A stretch of DNA of 64,000 nt, taken from the NCBI RefSeq assembly GCF_010669145.1, contig NZ_CP048632.1:1798001-1862000 (forward strand), in the 5' to 3' direction. The first letter of the stretch is position 1, and each line of letters opens with the position of its first letter. The notes under the pieces are model-generated. The model was given only the letters and a program-made list of their open reading frames with translations, made no database searches and was not told the origin of the DNA. Origin of the DNA: Rhizobium oryzihabitans (lineage in GTDB: Bacteria; Pseudomonadota; Alphaproteobacteria; Rhizobiales; Rhizobiaceae). The position numbers and the translations under genes were made by a program. Positions 27,460 to 37,284 of this stretch are shown in pieces.

Positions 27460-28039
27460 AATAAGGCTCTATCTGAAGGGCCTCTGGCTGTTGCTGCTCG
27501 GCGACCATACCGGCGCGCGTTATCTGGACCTGTCCGAGCGCGGCATGTGGCGATCCTTCTATTCCGCGCTGTGGTGCCTGCCCGCCATGCTGGTATCCTG
27601 GCTATGGCTGCGGGCCGCATTTCTCGCCAGCTATCCGCCTGGCACCGGGACGGGGTTCATATTTTTCTTCCGCCTCGCCATGGTCGAGGCCATCTGCTGG
27701 ATCGTGCCGCTGCTTTTGATCGGTATGCTGCTGTTCGCCTTCGGCGCACGGGAAAAATTCGTGCCCCTCGTCACCACCATGAACTGGCTGTCGCTGCCGT
27801 TTTCCTATGCCTATGCAGCTCTGATCCTGATCGCATTTTTCCTGCCGCCTTTGCAGGGGCTGATCGCCATCCTCTGGCTGGCACTGCTTTTGTCGCTGGT
27901 CTTCGCCTTTTCGCGGATCGTGAGGTTCTTCATCCGCGACCAGTCGCTGCTCGTCTCGGCGATCGTCATGACCCTGCTTGTGCCGGGCATGCTTCTGTCC
28001 GAGGCGCTGCAGCGTTTTCTAGGCGTTTATCCGGCCTGA
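27443..28039 (+). CDS. uncharacterised integral membrane protein
   Basis: 198 residues, mostly hydrophobic, with about five predicted membrane helices (for example [37 protein letters not shown] and [20 protein letters not shown]). No enzymatic motif recognised. It overlaps the dapE end by 17 bases, so it is translated with the diaminopimelate genes. Rhizobial dapE genes often have such a partner, but its job is unknown. Confidence 0.72.
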   Translation: MPTASEIRLYLKGLWLLLLGDHTGARYLDLSERGMWRSFYSALWCLPAMLVSWLWLRAAFLASYPPGTGTGFIFFFRLAMVEAICWIVPLLLIGMLLFAFGAREKFVPLVTTMNWLSLPFSYAYAALILIAFFLPPLQGLIAILWLALLLSLVFAFSRIVRFFIRDQSLLVSAIVMTLLVPGMLLSEALQRFLGVYPA

Positions 28040-28059
28040 GAAGCGAGAAATATCTCTTT

Positions 28060-28860
28060 TCAGTCCGTGTCTTCGACCGTTTCGGCTTTTGAATATACAC
28101 GCGGCGGAATGACGTCGGGATAATCGACCTGCATGAAATAAAGACCGTCCGGCGGGGCGACGGGCCCACAGGCCTTGCGATCCCGCGCCTCCAGCGCCGC
28201 GCGCACATCCTCCGGCGTCATGGTGCCCTCGCCCGCGAGTTTCAGCGTACCCGCAAAAGAACGGATCTGGTTGTGCAGAAAACTCTGGGCAGTGGCGCGT
28301 ATCTCGATGAGATCACCGTTGCGCGTCACATCCAGCCGGTCGAGCGTTCTGACCGGGCTGTTCGCCTGACAATGGACCGAGCGGAAGGTTGTGAAGTCAT
28401 GCCGGCCGACGAGCATCTGGGCCGCTTCATGCATGCGTTCGTGATCCATGTCCTTCGACACCCACCATGCGCGCTTGTGCTCCAGCGCCAGCCGGGATTT
28501 CCGGCAAATGATGCGGTAGAGATAATGGCGGCGCAGCGCGGAGAAGCGGGCGTCGAAATCCTCGGTCACCGCTGCTACATCCAGCACTGACACGGCCTCT
28601 TTCGCCATGGCCAGATGCGCGTTCAATGCATTGCGCAGCTTGTACGGGTCCCACGCCCGGGAAAGATCGGCATGGATGACCTGCCCCACGGCATGCACGC
28701 CGGAATCGGTGCGGCCCGCGCCGCGAATGGAGATGCCCTCTCCTGTCAGCGACCGGACAGCGGCTTCAAGCGCACCCTGAACAGAGGGGCCGTTATCCTG
28801 TCTCTGCCAGCCGAAGTAAGGCGTGCCGTCATATTCGACGGTCATGCGGAAACGCGGCAT
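28060..28860 (-). CDS. truA: tRNA pseudouridine(38-40) synthase
   Basis: 266 residues. The catalytic aspartate lies in [12 protein letters not shown] near residue 52, and [12 protein letters not shown] near the N-terminus and FLHNQIRS near 195 are TruA signatures. It modifies U38-U40 in the anticodon arm of many tRNAs. Its ATG at 28860 overlaps the fmt stop by one base, in a def-fmt-truA operon convergent with dapD-dapE. Confidence 0.96.
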   Translation of the reverse strand: MPRFRMTVEYDGTPYFGWQRQDNGPSVQGALEAAVRSLTGEGISIRGAGRTDSGVHAVGQVIHADLSRAWDPYKLRNALNAHLAMAKEAVSVLDVAAVTEDFDARFSALRRHYLYRIICRKSRLALEHKRAWWVSKDMDHERMHEAAQMLVGRHDFTTFRSVHCQANSPVRTLDRLDVTRNGDLIEIRATAQSFLHNQIRSFAGTLKLAGEGTMTPEDVRAALEARDRKACGPVAPPDGLYFMQVDYPDVIPPRVYSKAETVEDTD

Positions 28861-29795
28861 CAGCCGAGCCTCGTTGTGGCCGGAACGGGTGTGCCGCGAA
28901 CGAAATCGGCAGCCGACAGCGGTTTGCCACCTGCCTTCTGCAGGCGGGTGAGCCGCACGGCGCCACTGCCGCAGGCGACGGTCAGGGCGTCATCGAGCAC
29001 CGCGCCCGCCTCCCCCATGCCGCTCGCCAGTTCGGACGCCAGAACCTTCACGCGCTCCGCCTTGCCGCCAATTTCCATTTCGAGCCATGCGCCGGGAAAA
29101 GGCGAGAGGCCGCGAATGTGGTTATGCACATCCTGTGCGGGCCGGGAAAAATCAATCCGGGTCTCACCCTTGTCGATCTTGGAAGCGTATACCACGCCCT
29201 CTTCCACCTGAGTGGTGAGAGGAAGGTCGTCTGCTTCCAGTTTGTCCATCGCCTGCCGCATCAGCCGCGCGCCGGCAAGCATCAGGCTGTCATGCAACTC
29301 GCCGGCGGTCATATTCTCGCCGATCTGGATCTTTGCGGTCAGCGCGACCGGGCCGGTATCCAGCCCCTTTTCCATTTTCATGACCATCATGCCGGTCTCG
29401 GTATCGCCGGCCATGATTGCCCGTTGAATGGGGGCCGCACCGCGCCAGCGCGGCAGCAACGAGGCGTGACCGTTATAACAGCCAAGACGCGTGCCGGAGA
29501 GGATCGCCTCGGGCAATAGCAGCCCATAAGCGACAACAACCGCCACATCGGCGTTGAACTCCCGGAATTCCTGCCGGTCTTCCTCAGCCTTGAAATTCAC
29601 CGGCGTCAGCACGGGCAGGCCCAGCAGTTCAGCCGCCTGATGCACCGGCGATTTCTGCAGATCAAGGCCACGGCGACCGCCGGGACGCGGCGGCTGCGTA
29701 TAAACGGCAACGACCTCGTGACCCGCTTCCACCAATGCGCGCAACGTGGGGACGGAAAACTCCGGTGTGCCCATGAAGATGATGCGAAGAGCCAT
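28860..29795 (-). CDS. fmt: methionyl-tRNA formyltransferase
   Basis: 311 residues. It formylates Met-tRNAfMet using 10-formyl-tetrahydrofolate for initiation. [10 protein letters not shown] opens the fold, and [15 protein letters not shown] near 110 holds the catalytic Asn-His region; a C-terminal OB-type domain follows. I use the ATG at 29795, where homology begins, rather than a 55-residue longer frame. def lies 47 bases upstream and truA overlaps downstream. Confidence 0.96.
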   Translation of the reverse strand: MALRIIFMGTPEFSVPTLRALVEAGHEVVAVYTQPPRPGGRRGLDLQKSPVHQAAELLGLPVLTPVNFKAEEDRQEFREFNADVAVVVAYGLLLPEAILSGTRLGCYNGHASLLPRWRGAAPIQRAIMAGDTETGMMVMKMEKGLDTGPVALTAKIQIGENMTAGELHDSLMLAGARLMRQAMDKLEADDLPLTTQVEEGVVYASKIDKGETRIDFSRPAQDVHNHIRGLSPFPGAWLEMEIGGKAERVKVLASELASGMGEAGAVLDDALTVACGSGAVRLTRLQKAGGKPLSAADFVRGTPVPATTRLG

Positions 29796-29842
29796 CGTCG
29801 CCCCCTGTCCTTTTTGCCGTTCCGTCTCCAAACAGGGAGGGA

Positions 29843-30355
29843 TCAGACCTTTGCGCGGGCCGCTTTCGTGAATTTCTTGATGACCATGTCGCGCTTCAGC
29901 CGCGAAATATGGTCGATGAACAGAATGCCGTTCAGGTGGTCGATCTCGTGCTGCAGACACGTCGCCAGAAGCCCGTCCGCATCGACGGTCTGCTGCTTGC
30001 CATCACGGTCCACATATCTCACCGTCAGGGACGCGGGACGCTCCACCTCGGCATAATAATCGGGAATGGACAGGCACCCTTCCTCATAGGTCGAAATATC
30101 GTCCGACACTTTGAGGATTTCCGGATTGATGAAGACGACCGGCTTTTTTTCTTCGTCCTCGCGCGAAACATCGATCACCAGCATCCGGCGCGGCACGCCG
30201 ACCTGAATGGCGGCAAGGCCGATACCCGGCGCATCATACATGGTTTCGAGCATATCGTCGGCAAGGCGCAACACTTCGGCATCCACCTGTTCGATGGGCC
30301 TGGATTGCTGGCGCAGCACGGGATCGGGCAAAATGATAAGCGGTTTGATAGTCAT
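29843..30355 (-). CDS. def: peptide deformylase
   Basis: 170-residue metalloenzyme removing the formyl group from nascent proteins. All three motifs are present: [10 protein letters not shown] near 44, EGCLSIPD near 90 (metal Cys) and QHEIDHLNG near 135 (metal His, catalytic Glu). First gene of def-fmt-truA, divergent from rmuC. The 149-base gap between def and rmuC must hold both promoters; I see only a small CAGGTG/CACCTG inverted repeat in it. Confidence 0.97.
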   Translation of the reverse strand: MTIKPLIILPDPVLRQQSRPIEQVDAEVLRLADDMLETMYDAPGIGLAAIQVGVPRRMLVIDVSREDEEKKPVVFINPEILKVSDDISTYEEGCLSIPDYYAEVERPASLTVRYVDRDGKQQTVDADGLLATCLQHEIDHLNGILFIDHISRLKRDMVIKKFTKAARAKV

Positions 30356-30504
30356 GGCTTCCCATAACGTATCTCTTGCGCGGAGGAAATAAAAAACACG
30401 CAGGTGAAATCAGCACCTGTCGCCGGTTAGATCGGACTCATTTCCGCCGCAGGAATGTTCTTGTTTTGATCTTACGAATCACTGGAAATCTGATAGATTT
30501 AGCC

Positions 30505-31698
30505 ATGAGCATAGATTTCTCCGTTCTCCTCGCTCCAGCATTTCGGGCCGGTTCCGTCGACATCAGCTTCGGCGCGCTTCTCGCGGCTCTGGTTTTCGGC
30601 CTGTCCGCCGTCTGGATGACCACGAAAAGCCGTGGAAAAAAAGCGGAGGCGGACGGTGAAATCTCCAATCTCCTGAAAACACAGTCGGAGTTGCACGGCC
30701 GGATCGCCGCAATGGCGGAAACGCTCGGCACACGCCAGAACGAGATGGGCCAGACGATAAACCAGCGTCTCGACGGCATGTCGCAGCGGCTGGGCGAAAC
30801 GCTGACGGAACAGACCCGGTCGACGCACGAAAATCTGAGCCGCCTGCAGGAGCGCCTGGCCGTCATCGATGCCGCGCAGGGCAATATTCAGGATCTGGCC
30901 AAGGACGTCGTCGGACTTCAGGCAATCCTATCCAACAAGCAGACGCGCGGGGCCTTCGGACAGGCGCGCATGGAAACGCTGATTGCCGATGCCCTGCCCG
31001 CGGGCGCCTTTCAGCTGCAGCCGACGCTTTCGAACGGCTACCGGCCGGACTGCATCATCAGGATGCCGAACAACGCGCCGTCGCTTGTCATCGACGCCAA
31101 ATTTCCGCTGGAGGCCTGGAACGCGATCAAGGCTGACGAGTCTCCGGAAGCGAAGCGGGCGGCCACACAGCAATTTCGTCGGGATATGGAAGTCCACATC
31201 CGCGATGTGGCGGAAAAATATCTGATCCGTGGTGAAACACAGGATACGGCCTTCATCTTCGTGCCTTCCGAATCGATCTTCGCTGACATCCATCAGCATT
31301 TCGAATATCTGGTGCAGCGCGCCCACCGCGCGCGCGTCGTTATCGTGTCACCATCGCTGCTGATGCTGTCGGTGCAGGTCATCCAGTCCGTGCTGAAGGA
31401 CCAGCGCATGCGCGAGCAGGCGCATCTCATCCAGGGCGAAGTCGCTCTCCTGATGGACGATGTGCGGCGGCTGGATGACAGGACACGCAAGCTGCAAGCA
31501 CATTTCGGGCTGGCGCAGAAAGACATCGACATGATGCTGATCTCCTCCGACAAGGTGCTGGCGCGTGGCCAGAAAATCGAGGGTCTCGATTTTTCGCCGA
31601 CGGAAAAAGAGACCTCACATGGGGAAATCGAGCAGGCGCGGCGCTTTGCGGAGAACAGGGCGGGAACGACCAAGTTGCGGGTGGTTGACGACGAGTGA
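30505..31698 (+). CDS. rmuC: DNA recombination protein RmuC
   Basis: 397 residues. An N-terminal membrane helix (FGALLAALVFGLSAVWM) is followed by a coiled-coil (about 45-150) and the RmuC nuclease-like domain with the VIDAKFPLEAW motif near 205. RmuC limits genome rearrangement by inverted repeats in E. coli. Start at ATG 30505. Single gene upstream of rbsK. Confidence 0.92.
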   Translation: MSIDFSVLLAPAFRAGSVDISFGALLAALVFGLSAVWMTTKSRGKKAEADGEISNLLKTQSELHGRIAAMAETLGTRQNEMGQTINQRLDGMSQRLGETLTEQTRSTHENLSRLQERLAVIDAAQGNIQDLAKDVVGLQAILSNKQTRGAFGQARMETLIADALPAGAFQLQPTLSNGYRPDCIIRMPNNAPSLVIDAKFPLEAWNAIKADESPEAKRAATQQFRRDMEVHIRDVAEKYLIRGETQDTAFIFVPSESIFADIHQHFEYLVQRAHRARVVIVSPSLLMLSVQVIQSVLKDQRMREQAHLIQGEVALLMDDVRRLDDRTRKLQAHFGLAQKDIDMMLISSDKVLARGQKIEGLDFSPTEKETSHGEIEQARRFAENRAGTTKLRVVDDE

Positions 31699-31750
31699 TC
31701 CCCTCGGGCAAAGTCGCCGCCTTATTTACATTGTATACGGACATGCCCCC

Positions 31751-32650
31751 ATGATTACTGTTTTCGGCTCCATCAACATGGATCTCGTCGCCACCGCCAA
31801 ACGTCTTCCCAAGCCCGGTGAAACCGTGACGGGGGAGAGCTTCGCCACCGCGGCGGGCGGAAAGGGAGCCAATCAGGCGCTTGCCGCACGACGCGCGGGC
31901 GCAACGGTCAAAATGGCGGGCGCTGCGGGCGACGATACGTTTGCCGCACCGGCACTGACATTGCTGCGTGAGGCCGGCACCGACCTGTCGCTCGTCAAGA
32001 CTGCACCGGGTCCGACCGGAACGGCCATGATCCTGATCGGTGAAGGCGGGGAAAACATGATCTCGGTCATTCCCGCCGCCAATGGTGAAGTCTCCGCAGC
32101 CGATGCCGCCAAGGCGGTGGCAGAGATGTCGGCGGGCGATATTCTGATGCTTCAGTTCGAAGTGCCTGCGCCCGCCATTGAAGCGGCGCTTACGGCCGCC
32201 AAGGCAAAACGCATCACCACCGTCATCAATACCGCACCGCTGACCGCCGACGGCCCGCGCCTTGCCGGCCTTGCCGATATCGCCATCGCCAACGAAACCG
32301 AGTTTGAACTGCTGATCGGCAAGAGCGGGCTTTCAGGCTCCGAGCGGGAAAACGAAATCAAGGCCCTGCATGATAAGACCGGCCAGACATTGATCGTCAC
32401 ACTTGGTGCGGACGGCGTGATCGCCATTCGCAACGGCAAGATCTTCAAGGCCTCCGGCCTCAAGATCGAGCCCGTCGACACCGTTGGCGCTGGCGATACC
32501 TTCTGCGGCTATCTTGCCGCGAGCCTCGATCAGGGGATGGATTTCGAAAAGGCGCTGAAGCGCGCCGCTGTAGCAGGCTCACTCGCCTGTACGCGCGCCG
32601 GCGCCCAGCCTTCCATTCCGGTTGCCGCCGAAGTGGACGCCAACATCTGA
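31751..32650 (+). CDS. rbsK: ribokinase
   Basis: 299-residue PfkB-family sugar kinase. GSINMDLV at the start, GGKGANQA near 40 (substrate lid side) and GAGDTFCGYLAA near 246 (catalytic Asp, anion hole) define the family. NET-EFELL and the ribokinase length favour ribose as substrate; other pentoses or adenosine cannot be excluded. It may use ribose released by the nucleoside hydrolase encoded near 21 kb, but that is inference. It converges on trmB with 12 bases between the stops. Confidence 0.9.
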   Translation: MITVFGSINMDLVATAKRLPKPGETVTGESFATAAGGKGANQALAARRAGATVKMAGAAGDDTFAAPALTLLREAGTDLSLVKTAPGPTGTAMILIGEGGENMISVIPAANGEVSAADAAKAVAEMSAGDILMLQFEVPAPAIEAALTAAKAKRITTVINTAPLTADGPRLAGLADIAIANETEFELLIGKSGLSGSERENEIKALHDKTGQTLIVTLGADGVIAIRNGKIFKASGLKIEPVDTVGAGDTFCGYLAASLDQGMDFEKALKRAAVAGSLACTRAGAQPSIPVAAEVDANI

Positions 32651-32662
32651 CGGTTCTAGCCG

Positions 32663-33361
32663 TTAAGTGCGAATGAAAGTGAGGTAGGCCGAACTGCGGC
32701 CTTCTCTTTTCGCCTTGTTCTCATAGCGCGTGCCCGGCCAGGTGGCGTAGGGTGTGCGCCAGTCCTCGGCGCTTTGCGCTGTCCACCCGAAACCGCCATG
32801 GCGCGCGCAGTGCTGCAGCGTCCAGTTGATGTAGGTATCGATATCGGAGGCGAAGCAGAACTTGCCGCCGGGTTTCAGCACGCGATGGAAACGGGCAAGG
32901 TTGACGTCGGAAACGAAGCGTCGCTTCCAGTGCTTCTTCTTGGGCCAGGGATCGGGATAGAGAAGATCGATGTGATCGATCGATGCATCCGGCAGCCAGT
33001 CGAGCAATTGCGTCGCGTCATCGTCGTAAAGGCGGATATTCATCAACTCGCCTTCACGCACGGTCGCCAGCAGCTTGGCCATGGAATTGACGAAGGGTTC
33101 GACGCCGATGAAGCCGGTCTCGGGGTTTTCGACAGCACGATGGGCAAGATGTTCGCCGCCGCCGAAACCGATCTCCAGACGGACCGATTTCACATCCGCC
33201 GGAAAGAGAGCAACGAGATTTTTTGGCGGGGCGCTTTCCAGGTCGATTTTCAGCAAGGGCAGCAGATTTTCGATCGTGTCGATTTGCTGATTGCGCAGGG
33301 GCTTGCCCTTGCGTCTGCCAAAAAACGCTTCCGTCGCGCGCGAACGCCGTTCTTCCGTCAT
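32663..33361 (-). CDS. trmB: tRNA (guanine(46)-N7)-methyltransferase
   Basis: 232 residues. The SAM-binding [11 protein letters not shown] motif is near residue 63, and [18 protein letters not shown] near 133 is the TrmB signature. It methylates G46 in the variable loop of tRNA. Same strand as metK, 112 bases downstream, with a strong hairpin between; SAM made by MetK is its methyl donor. Confidence 0.95.
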   Translation of the reverse strand: MTEERRSRATEAFFGRRKGKPLRNQQIDTIENLLPLLKIDLESAPPKNLVALFPADVKSVRLEIGFGGGEHLAHRAVENPETGFIGVEPFVNSMAKLLATVREGELMNIRLYDDDATQLLDWLPDASIDHIDLLYPDPWPKKKHWKRRFVSDVNLARFHRVLKPGGKFCFASDIDTYINWTLQHCARHGGFGWTAQSAEDWRTPYATWPGTRYENKAKREGRSSAYLTFIRT

Positions 33362-33388
33362 GTCATACTCTCAAGAACAAATAGACTT

Positions 33389-33424
33389 AACCCGCACAGT
33401 GCCACATGAGGCGCTGTGCGGGTT
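33389..33424. other. strong hairpin between metK and trmB
   Basis: An 11-bp perfect inverted repeat, AACCCGCACAG with CTGTGCGGGTT, extends by a wobble pair and three G-C pairs to a 15-bp stem with a 6-base loop. On the minus strand it is followed by AAGTCTATTTG, a poor terminator tail, and lies 28 bases before the trmB start. It may be a partial terminator, processing site or unrecognised leader element. Confidence 0.6.
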
Positions 33425-33472
33425 ACAAAAGGTTGGTGACGGTATCTCTCAATCGCCGTCAAATGACAAGGG

Positions 33473-34734
33473 TTAGGCGCTCAAAGCTTCCTTGAGCGGC
33501 TTCACCAGATCAAGCTTCTCCCAGGAGAAGGAGCCGTCACGGCCAGCCTTGCGGCCGAAATGGCCGTATGAGGACGTCTTGGCATAAATCGGCTTGTTGA
33601 GATCGAGATGACGGCGAATGCCCGACGGCGACAGGTCCATGACCTTGCGGATGGCGCCTTCGACCTGATCTTCGCTGACCTTGCCGGTGCCGTGCAGATC
33701 GACATAGATCGACAAAGGCTGGGCGATACCGATCGCGTAGGCGATCTGGATGGTGCAACGATCGGCAAAGCCGGCGGCCACGACGTTCTTGGCAAGGTAG
33801 CGGGCGGCATAGGCAGCGGAACGGTCGACCTTGGTCGTGTCCTTGCCGGAGAATGCACCGCCACCGTGGGGGCAGCACCGCCATAGGTGTCGACGATGAT
33901 CTTGCGGCCGGTCAGGCCTGCATCACCATCGGGACCACCGATGACGAACTTGCCAGTCGGGTTGATGTACCACTGGCAATCGTCGGCGATCTTCAGGTCG
34001 CCCAGAGCTTCGCGGATATAGGGCTCGACGACGGCGCGCACCTTCTTCGAGTCCCAGCTTGCATCGAGATGCTGCGTGGACAGAACGATGGATACGGCTT
34101 CCGAAGCCTTGCCGTCGACGTAACGAACAGTCACCTGGCTCTTGGCGTCCGGTCCGAGTTTAGCAGCTTCGCCTTCACCGCTTTTGCGGGCGGTTGCGAG
34201 CAACTGCAGGATACGGTGAGAATAATAGATCGGCGCCGGCATCAGGTCCGGCGTTTCCTTGCAGGCGTAACCGAACATGATGCCCTGGTCGCCGGCGCCC
34301 TCGTCGCCCTGCTTGTCGGAAGCATTGTCCACGCCCTGCGCGATGTCCGCCGACTGCGGATGCAGGAGAACGTCGATCTTGGCCGTCTTCCAGTGAAAAC
34401 CATCCTGCTCGTAGCCGATGTCACGGATCGCCTTGCGGGCGGCGGACTTGAATTTCGATGGGTTGATGACCGGATGGCCAGCGGCGTCCTTCAGGACCTT
34501 GCCGTCCTTGTCCTTCTTCAGCAGGGTGTCGGGAACCCGCACCTCACCGGCGATAACGACGCGGTTAGTGGTCGCAAGCGTTTCGCATGCGATGCGCACG
34601 GTCCAGGGGTCGACACCCGTCTTGGTCGCTTCACGGTAAATGAGATCCACGATTTCATCGGAAATACGATCACAAACCTTGTCCGGATGACCCTCGGCCA
34701 CGGACTCGCTGGTGAACAGATAATTGGCACGCAT
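33473..34734 (-). CDS. metK: S-adenosylmethionine synthetase, interrupted by a one-base deletion
   Basis: About 420 residues when repaired. MetK joins methionine and ATP to make [16 protein letters not shown] near residue 15, [15 protein letters not shown] near 145 and the G-G-A-A-P segment near 285 are in one frame. The expected continuation ([10 protein letters not shown], then [10 protein letters not shown] and on to KEALSA) is in another. The break is in the G-run at 33868-33872, which has five bases where six keep the frame. The enzyme is essential, so a sequencing error is likely. A palindromic operator lies upstream. Confidence 0.93.
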
Positions 34735-34804
34735 GCGGGATTCCCCTCAAAGAACGGTCTTGGAGTTTGTTAGTCATTTCGGCCATGAAAAACAAGGACA
34801 CAAC

Positions 34805-34826
34805 CACATAAATATATCTTTATGTG
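34805..34826. promoter_or_regulatory. palindromic operator upstream of metK (SahR/SamR-like)
   Basis: CACATAAA and TTTATGTG, perfect 8-base arms around a 6-base centre, lie 71-92 bases before the metK ATG. The ATAAAGATAT core on the minus strand resembles sites assigned to ArsR-type SAM-cycle regulators of proteobacteria. The match to a named regulator is from memory and is an inference; the palindrome itself is plain. Confidence 0.55.
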
Positions 34827-34848
34827 AGAATTCCTTTCCAATTCGGCA

Positions 34849-34873
34849 CAAAAAAACGGCCCTTGCGGACCGT
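34849..34873 (-). terminator. intrinsic terminator of the XRE regulator gene
   Basis: Minus-strand stem ACGGTCC / GGGCCGT with a GCAA tetraloop followed by seven T's, 46 bases after the regulator's stop codon. It separates that transcript from metK. Confidence 0.88.
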
Positions 34874-34918
34874 TGAGTGCCCGGCATCCCGTGCCGGAAA
34901 TTTACTGCGCAGCGCGGC

Positions 34919-35338
34919 CTACTCCGCATCTCCCTCGGCGGCGAGCGCCTTGACGAGATCGACGAGACGACGGCGAACCTTTGGGTCGGCAATCTTCACA
35001 AATGCGCGGTTCAGCTGCAGACCTTCCGCCGACGACAGGAAATCCACCACGTAGTTGGAGCTGGATGCTTCCGCCATGCCGGGCGCGCCGCCAACCTGAT
35101 CGCCGGGCGCGTCTTCGAAGAAGAAGGAAACGGGTACGTTCAAAATCCCCGATATGTTCTGCAGGCGGCTGGCGCCGACACGGTTCGTGCCCTTTTCGTA
35201 CTTCTGGATTTGCTGAAAGGTAATTCCGAGACTTTCACCCAGCTTTTCCTGGCTCATGCCAAGCATGGTTCTGCGAAGGCGAATTCGGCTTCCGACATGA
35301 ATGTCGATGGGGTTAGGCTTTTTCTTATTCTCGGTCAT
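34919..35338 (-). CDS. praR: XRE-family transcriptional regulator (PraR/PhrR type)
   Basis: 139 residues. A helix-turn-helix (GSRIRLRRTMLGMSQEKLG ... ITFQQIQKYEKGTNRVGASRL) fills residues 15-72, followed by a tail with VDFLSSAEGLQLNRAFVKI. Length, motif and position beside metK and lnt match the rhizobial PraR/PhrR regulator, which controls biofilm and quorum-sensing genes in Rhizobium leguminosarum. The symbol rests on resemblance and synteny, not on a comparison I could run. AGGA precedes the second of two adjacent ATG codons by 7 bases. Confidence 0.78.
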   Translation of the reverse strand: MTENKKKPNPIDIHVGSRIRLRRTMLGMSQEKLGESLGITFQQIQKYEKGTNRVGASRLQNISGILNVPVSFFFEDAPGDQVGGAPGMAEASSSNYVVDFLSSAEGLQLNRAFVKIADPKVRRRLVDLVKALAAEGDAE

Positions 35339-35472
35339 CATGCGGTCCTGACACTCGGAAAGGGTTGATATCTCGCTTCATTACTCATTCGAAAAAATGA
35401 GCCGGCATTTCGACAGCGTCCAAACTTGTTTTACGACTGACGTATTCACTATGCAATTGTGGGGGTTGCTGG

Positions 35473-37062
35473 TCAATTCTGGCGCCGCGCAAAACTCCAG
35501 GCAGTCGATACCGCAACCATCAAAAGGATTGAAAAAATCAACCAGAAATACGTCCGATGTGTGTCGTAAGTAAATGCGTCGTTTGACCCACCACTCAAAG
35601 TGGCGTCAACAATTCCGATCCGGCCGTAGTCCAACCCGGCAATAATGCGGCCATAGGGGTCAATGACGGCGGAAATCCCGGTATTTGCCCCGCGAATCAC
35701 CGGCACTCCCGTCTCAACGGCGCGCACTCTGGCCTGTAGGAAATGCTGGTAAGGGCCGGGTGTATCGCCGAACCAGCCATCATTCGTCACGTTCAGGATG
35801 GCTGCCGACCCTGCCAGACCCGGCGTCATCTCGCCCGGAAAAATGATCTCGTAACAGATCAGCGGATAGAAGGTCTTACCGGAAGGAAGGGTCAGAGGCG
35901 TGCGTGAAGAGGCGGCCGAGAAGCCTCCGGGCAGGCTGATGACATTGTCGATGCCGAATTCCCGCAGGATGCCTTCAAAGGGAACGTACTCGCCAAAGGG
36001 TGTCAGATGGACCTTGTCGGTCGCCCCGATGATCTCGCCCTGACTGTCGATCGCATAGACCGAATTATAATAGCGCGGCGGCCGGCCGGCTCCCTGATCT
36101 TCCATTCTGACGGCGCCGGTGAACAGCACCTGCCCATCTTCGAGTGTCCTGGCGATTTCCGCCAGAGCGTCCGGGTTCTGCGTCAGGATGAAGGGCACGG
36201 AGGTTTCCGGCCAGACGACGATGTCCGGTCGTTTTTTTCCTTCACTTGGCGGCAGGGCTGTCAGCCGCAGATGCTCTGCGAAAATCTCCGCCCGGTCATC
36301 ATTCAGCATTTTGCGGGACTGGTCGATCGACGGCTGCACGATCCTGACGGTCAGCGCATCCGCCGGCGGTTCGGCCGGTGCCTGAAGGCGGTAGAAGCCA
36401 TAACCGAAATGACCGGCGAGCAGCAGACCCGCCAGGACCAGGCCGGGCCACATGCCTTTTTTCGTACCAATCAGGGCGGGGGCCGCAAAGATGAAGACGG
36501 CAAGCGTGGTCACTGCAAAAAGGCCGAGCAGATGCGCCGACTGCATCATGATCGGCACGGGCATGATACCGTAACCGATGGCATTCCAGGGAAAGCCGGT
36601 CGCAAGGAAGCTGCGCAGCCATTCCGAAAAGCCGAATGCGGCGGCAAGTGCGGCGATGCGACCGACACCATCCGACCAGAAGACATTGGCGGCTGCGACC
36701 GCAAAACCGTAAAACAGTGCCAGAAACGCCGGGAGGCCGAGTATGGCGAGCGGCAGCGCCCAGGCGAACTCATCGGCTTCCAGCAGGAGCGCATTGCCCA
36801 GCCACCACAGGCCCGCCACGAAATAGCCCAGCCCAAAACACCAGCCGATGCCGAACGCCGGCATGACACGGCTGAAAATGCCGCCGCCCGGCTTGCCGGT
36901 GCAGCCATCCACAAGCCAGACAAGCAGGGTAAAAGACAAAAACAGTGCCGCGAAAAAGCCGAACGGAGGCAAGGCCAGTGCCCCGACCGCGCCTGCGGCA
37001 ACCGCCATTGCTGCGCGGCTCATGCCACCGGCCAGCATTACCCTGCCTGCAAGACGCTCCAT
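35473..37062 (-). CDS. lnt: apolipoprotein N-acyltransferase
   Basis: 529 residues. About six to seven N-terminal membrane helices precede a periplasmic nitrilase-fold domain, in which the catalytic triad shows as Glu in TPFGEYVPFE, Lys in ATDKVHLT and Cys in PLICYEIIF. It adds the third acyl chain to lipoproteins, completing the path that lspA (elsewhere in this window) precedes. A final membrane helix (YFWLIFSILLMVAVSTAW) anchors the C-terminus. GGAGA precedes the ATG. Downstream of corC on the same strand. Confidence 0.96.
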   Translation of the reverse strand: MERLAGRVMLAGGMSRAAMAVAAGAVGALALPPFGFFAALFLSFTLLVWLVDGCTGKPGGGIFSRVMPAFGIGWCFGLGYFVAGLWWLGNALLLEADEFAWALPLAILGLPAFLALFYGFAVAAANVFWSDGVGRIAALAAAFGFSEWLRSFLATGFPWNAIGYGIMPVPIMMQSAHLLGLFAVTTLAVFIFAAPALIGTKKGMWPGLVLAGLLLAGHFGYGFYRLQAPAEPPADALTVRIVQPSIDQSRKMLNDDRAEIFAEHLRLTALPPSEGKKRPDIVVWPETSVPFILTQNPDALAEIARTLEDGQVLFTGAVRMEDQGAGRPPRYYNSVYAIDSQGEIIGATDKVHLTPFGEYVPFEGILREFGIDNVISLPGGFSAASSRTPLTLPSGKTFYPLICYEIIFPGEMTPGLAGSAAILNVTNDGWFGDTPGPYQHFLQARVRAVETGVPVIRGANTGISAVIDPYGRIIAGLDYGRIGIVDATLSGGSNDAFTYDTHRTYFWLIFSILLMVAVSTAWSFARRQN

Positions 37063-37284
37063 ACAATCTCCGTTTTATGCGCGTCCGGAAAAGCCCGTTC
37101 CGGCAAGGCCGCACAAAGGAATTTTCCCTCAAATTCGACGTAAAGGAAAAAAGATTCGCAGTCCACAGGGGGATGGCGGCCAAAGCATCTCGTGGCGTTT
37201 TCGCCAGTCATCAAGGGCTTTCAAACCTGTTTGATTGAGGCATTCAAAGGTGGCGGCGACGGGGACCCTCCCCGTCGGCCCTCC

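Noticed and set aside
34735..34918. SAM riboswitch in the metK leader
   Set aside because: The leader shows a palindrome and the upstream gene's terminator, but I could not fold the SAM-II or SAM/SAH consensus in it.
37063..37284. Small gene between lnt and corC
   Set aside because: Short open frames here have no ribosome-binding site and no recognisable product; it is more likely the lnt leader.
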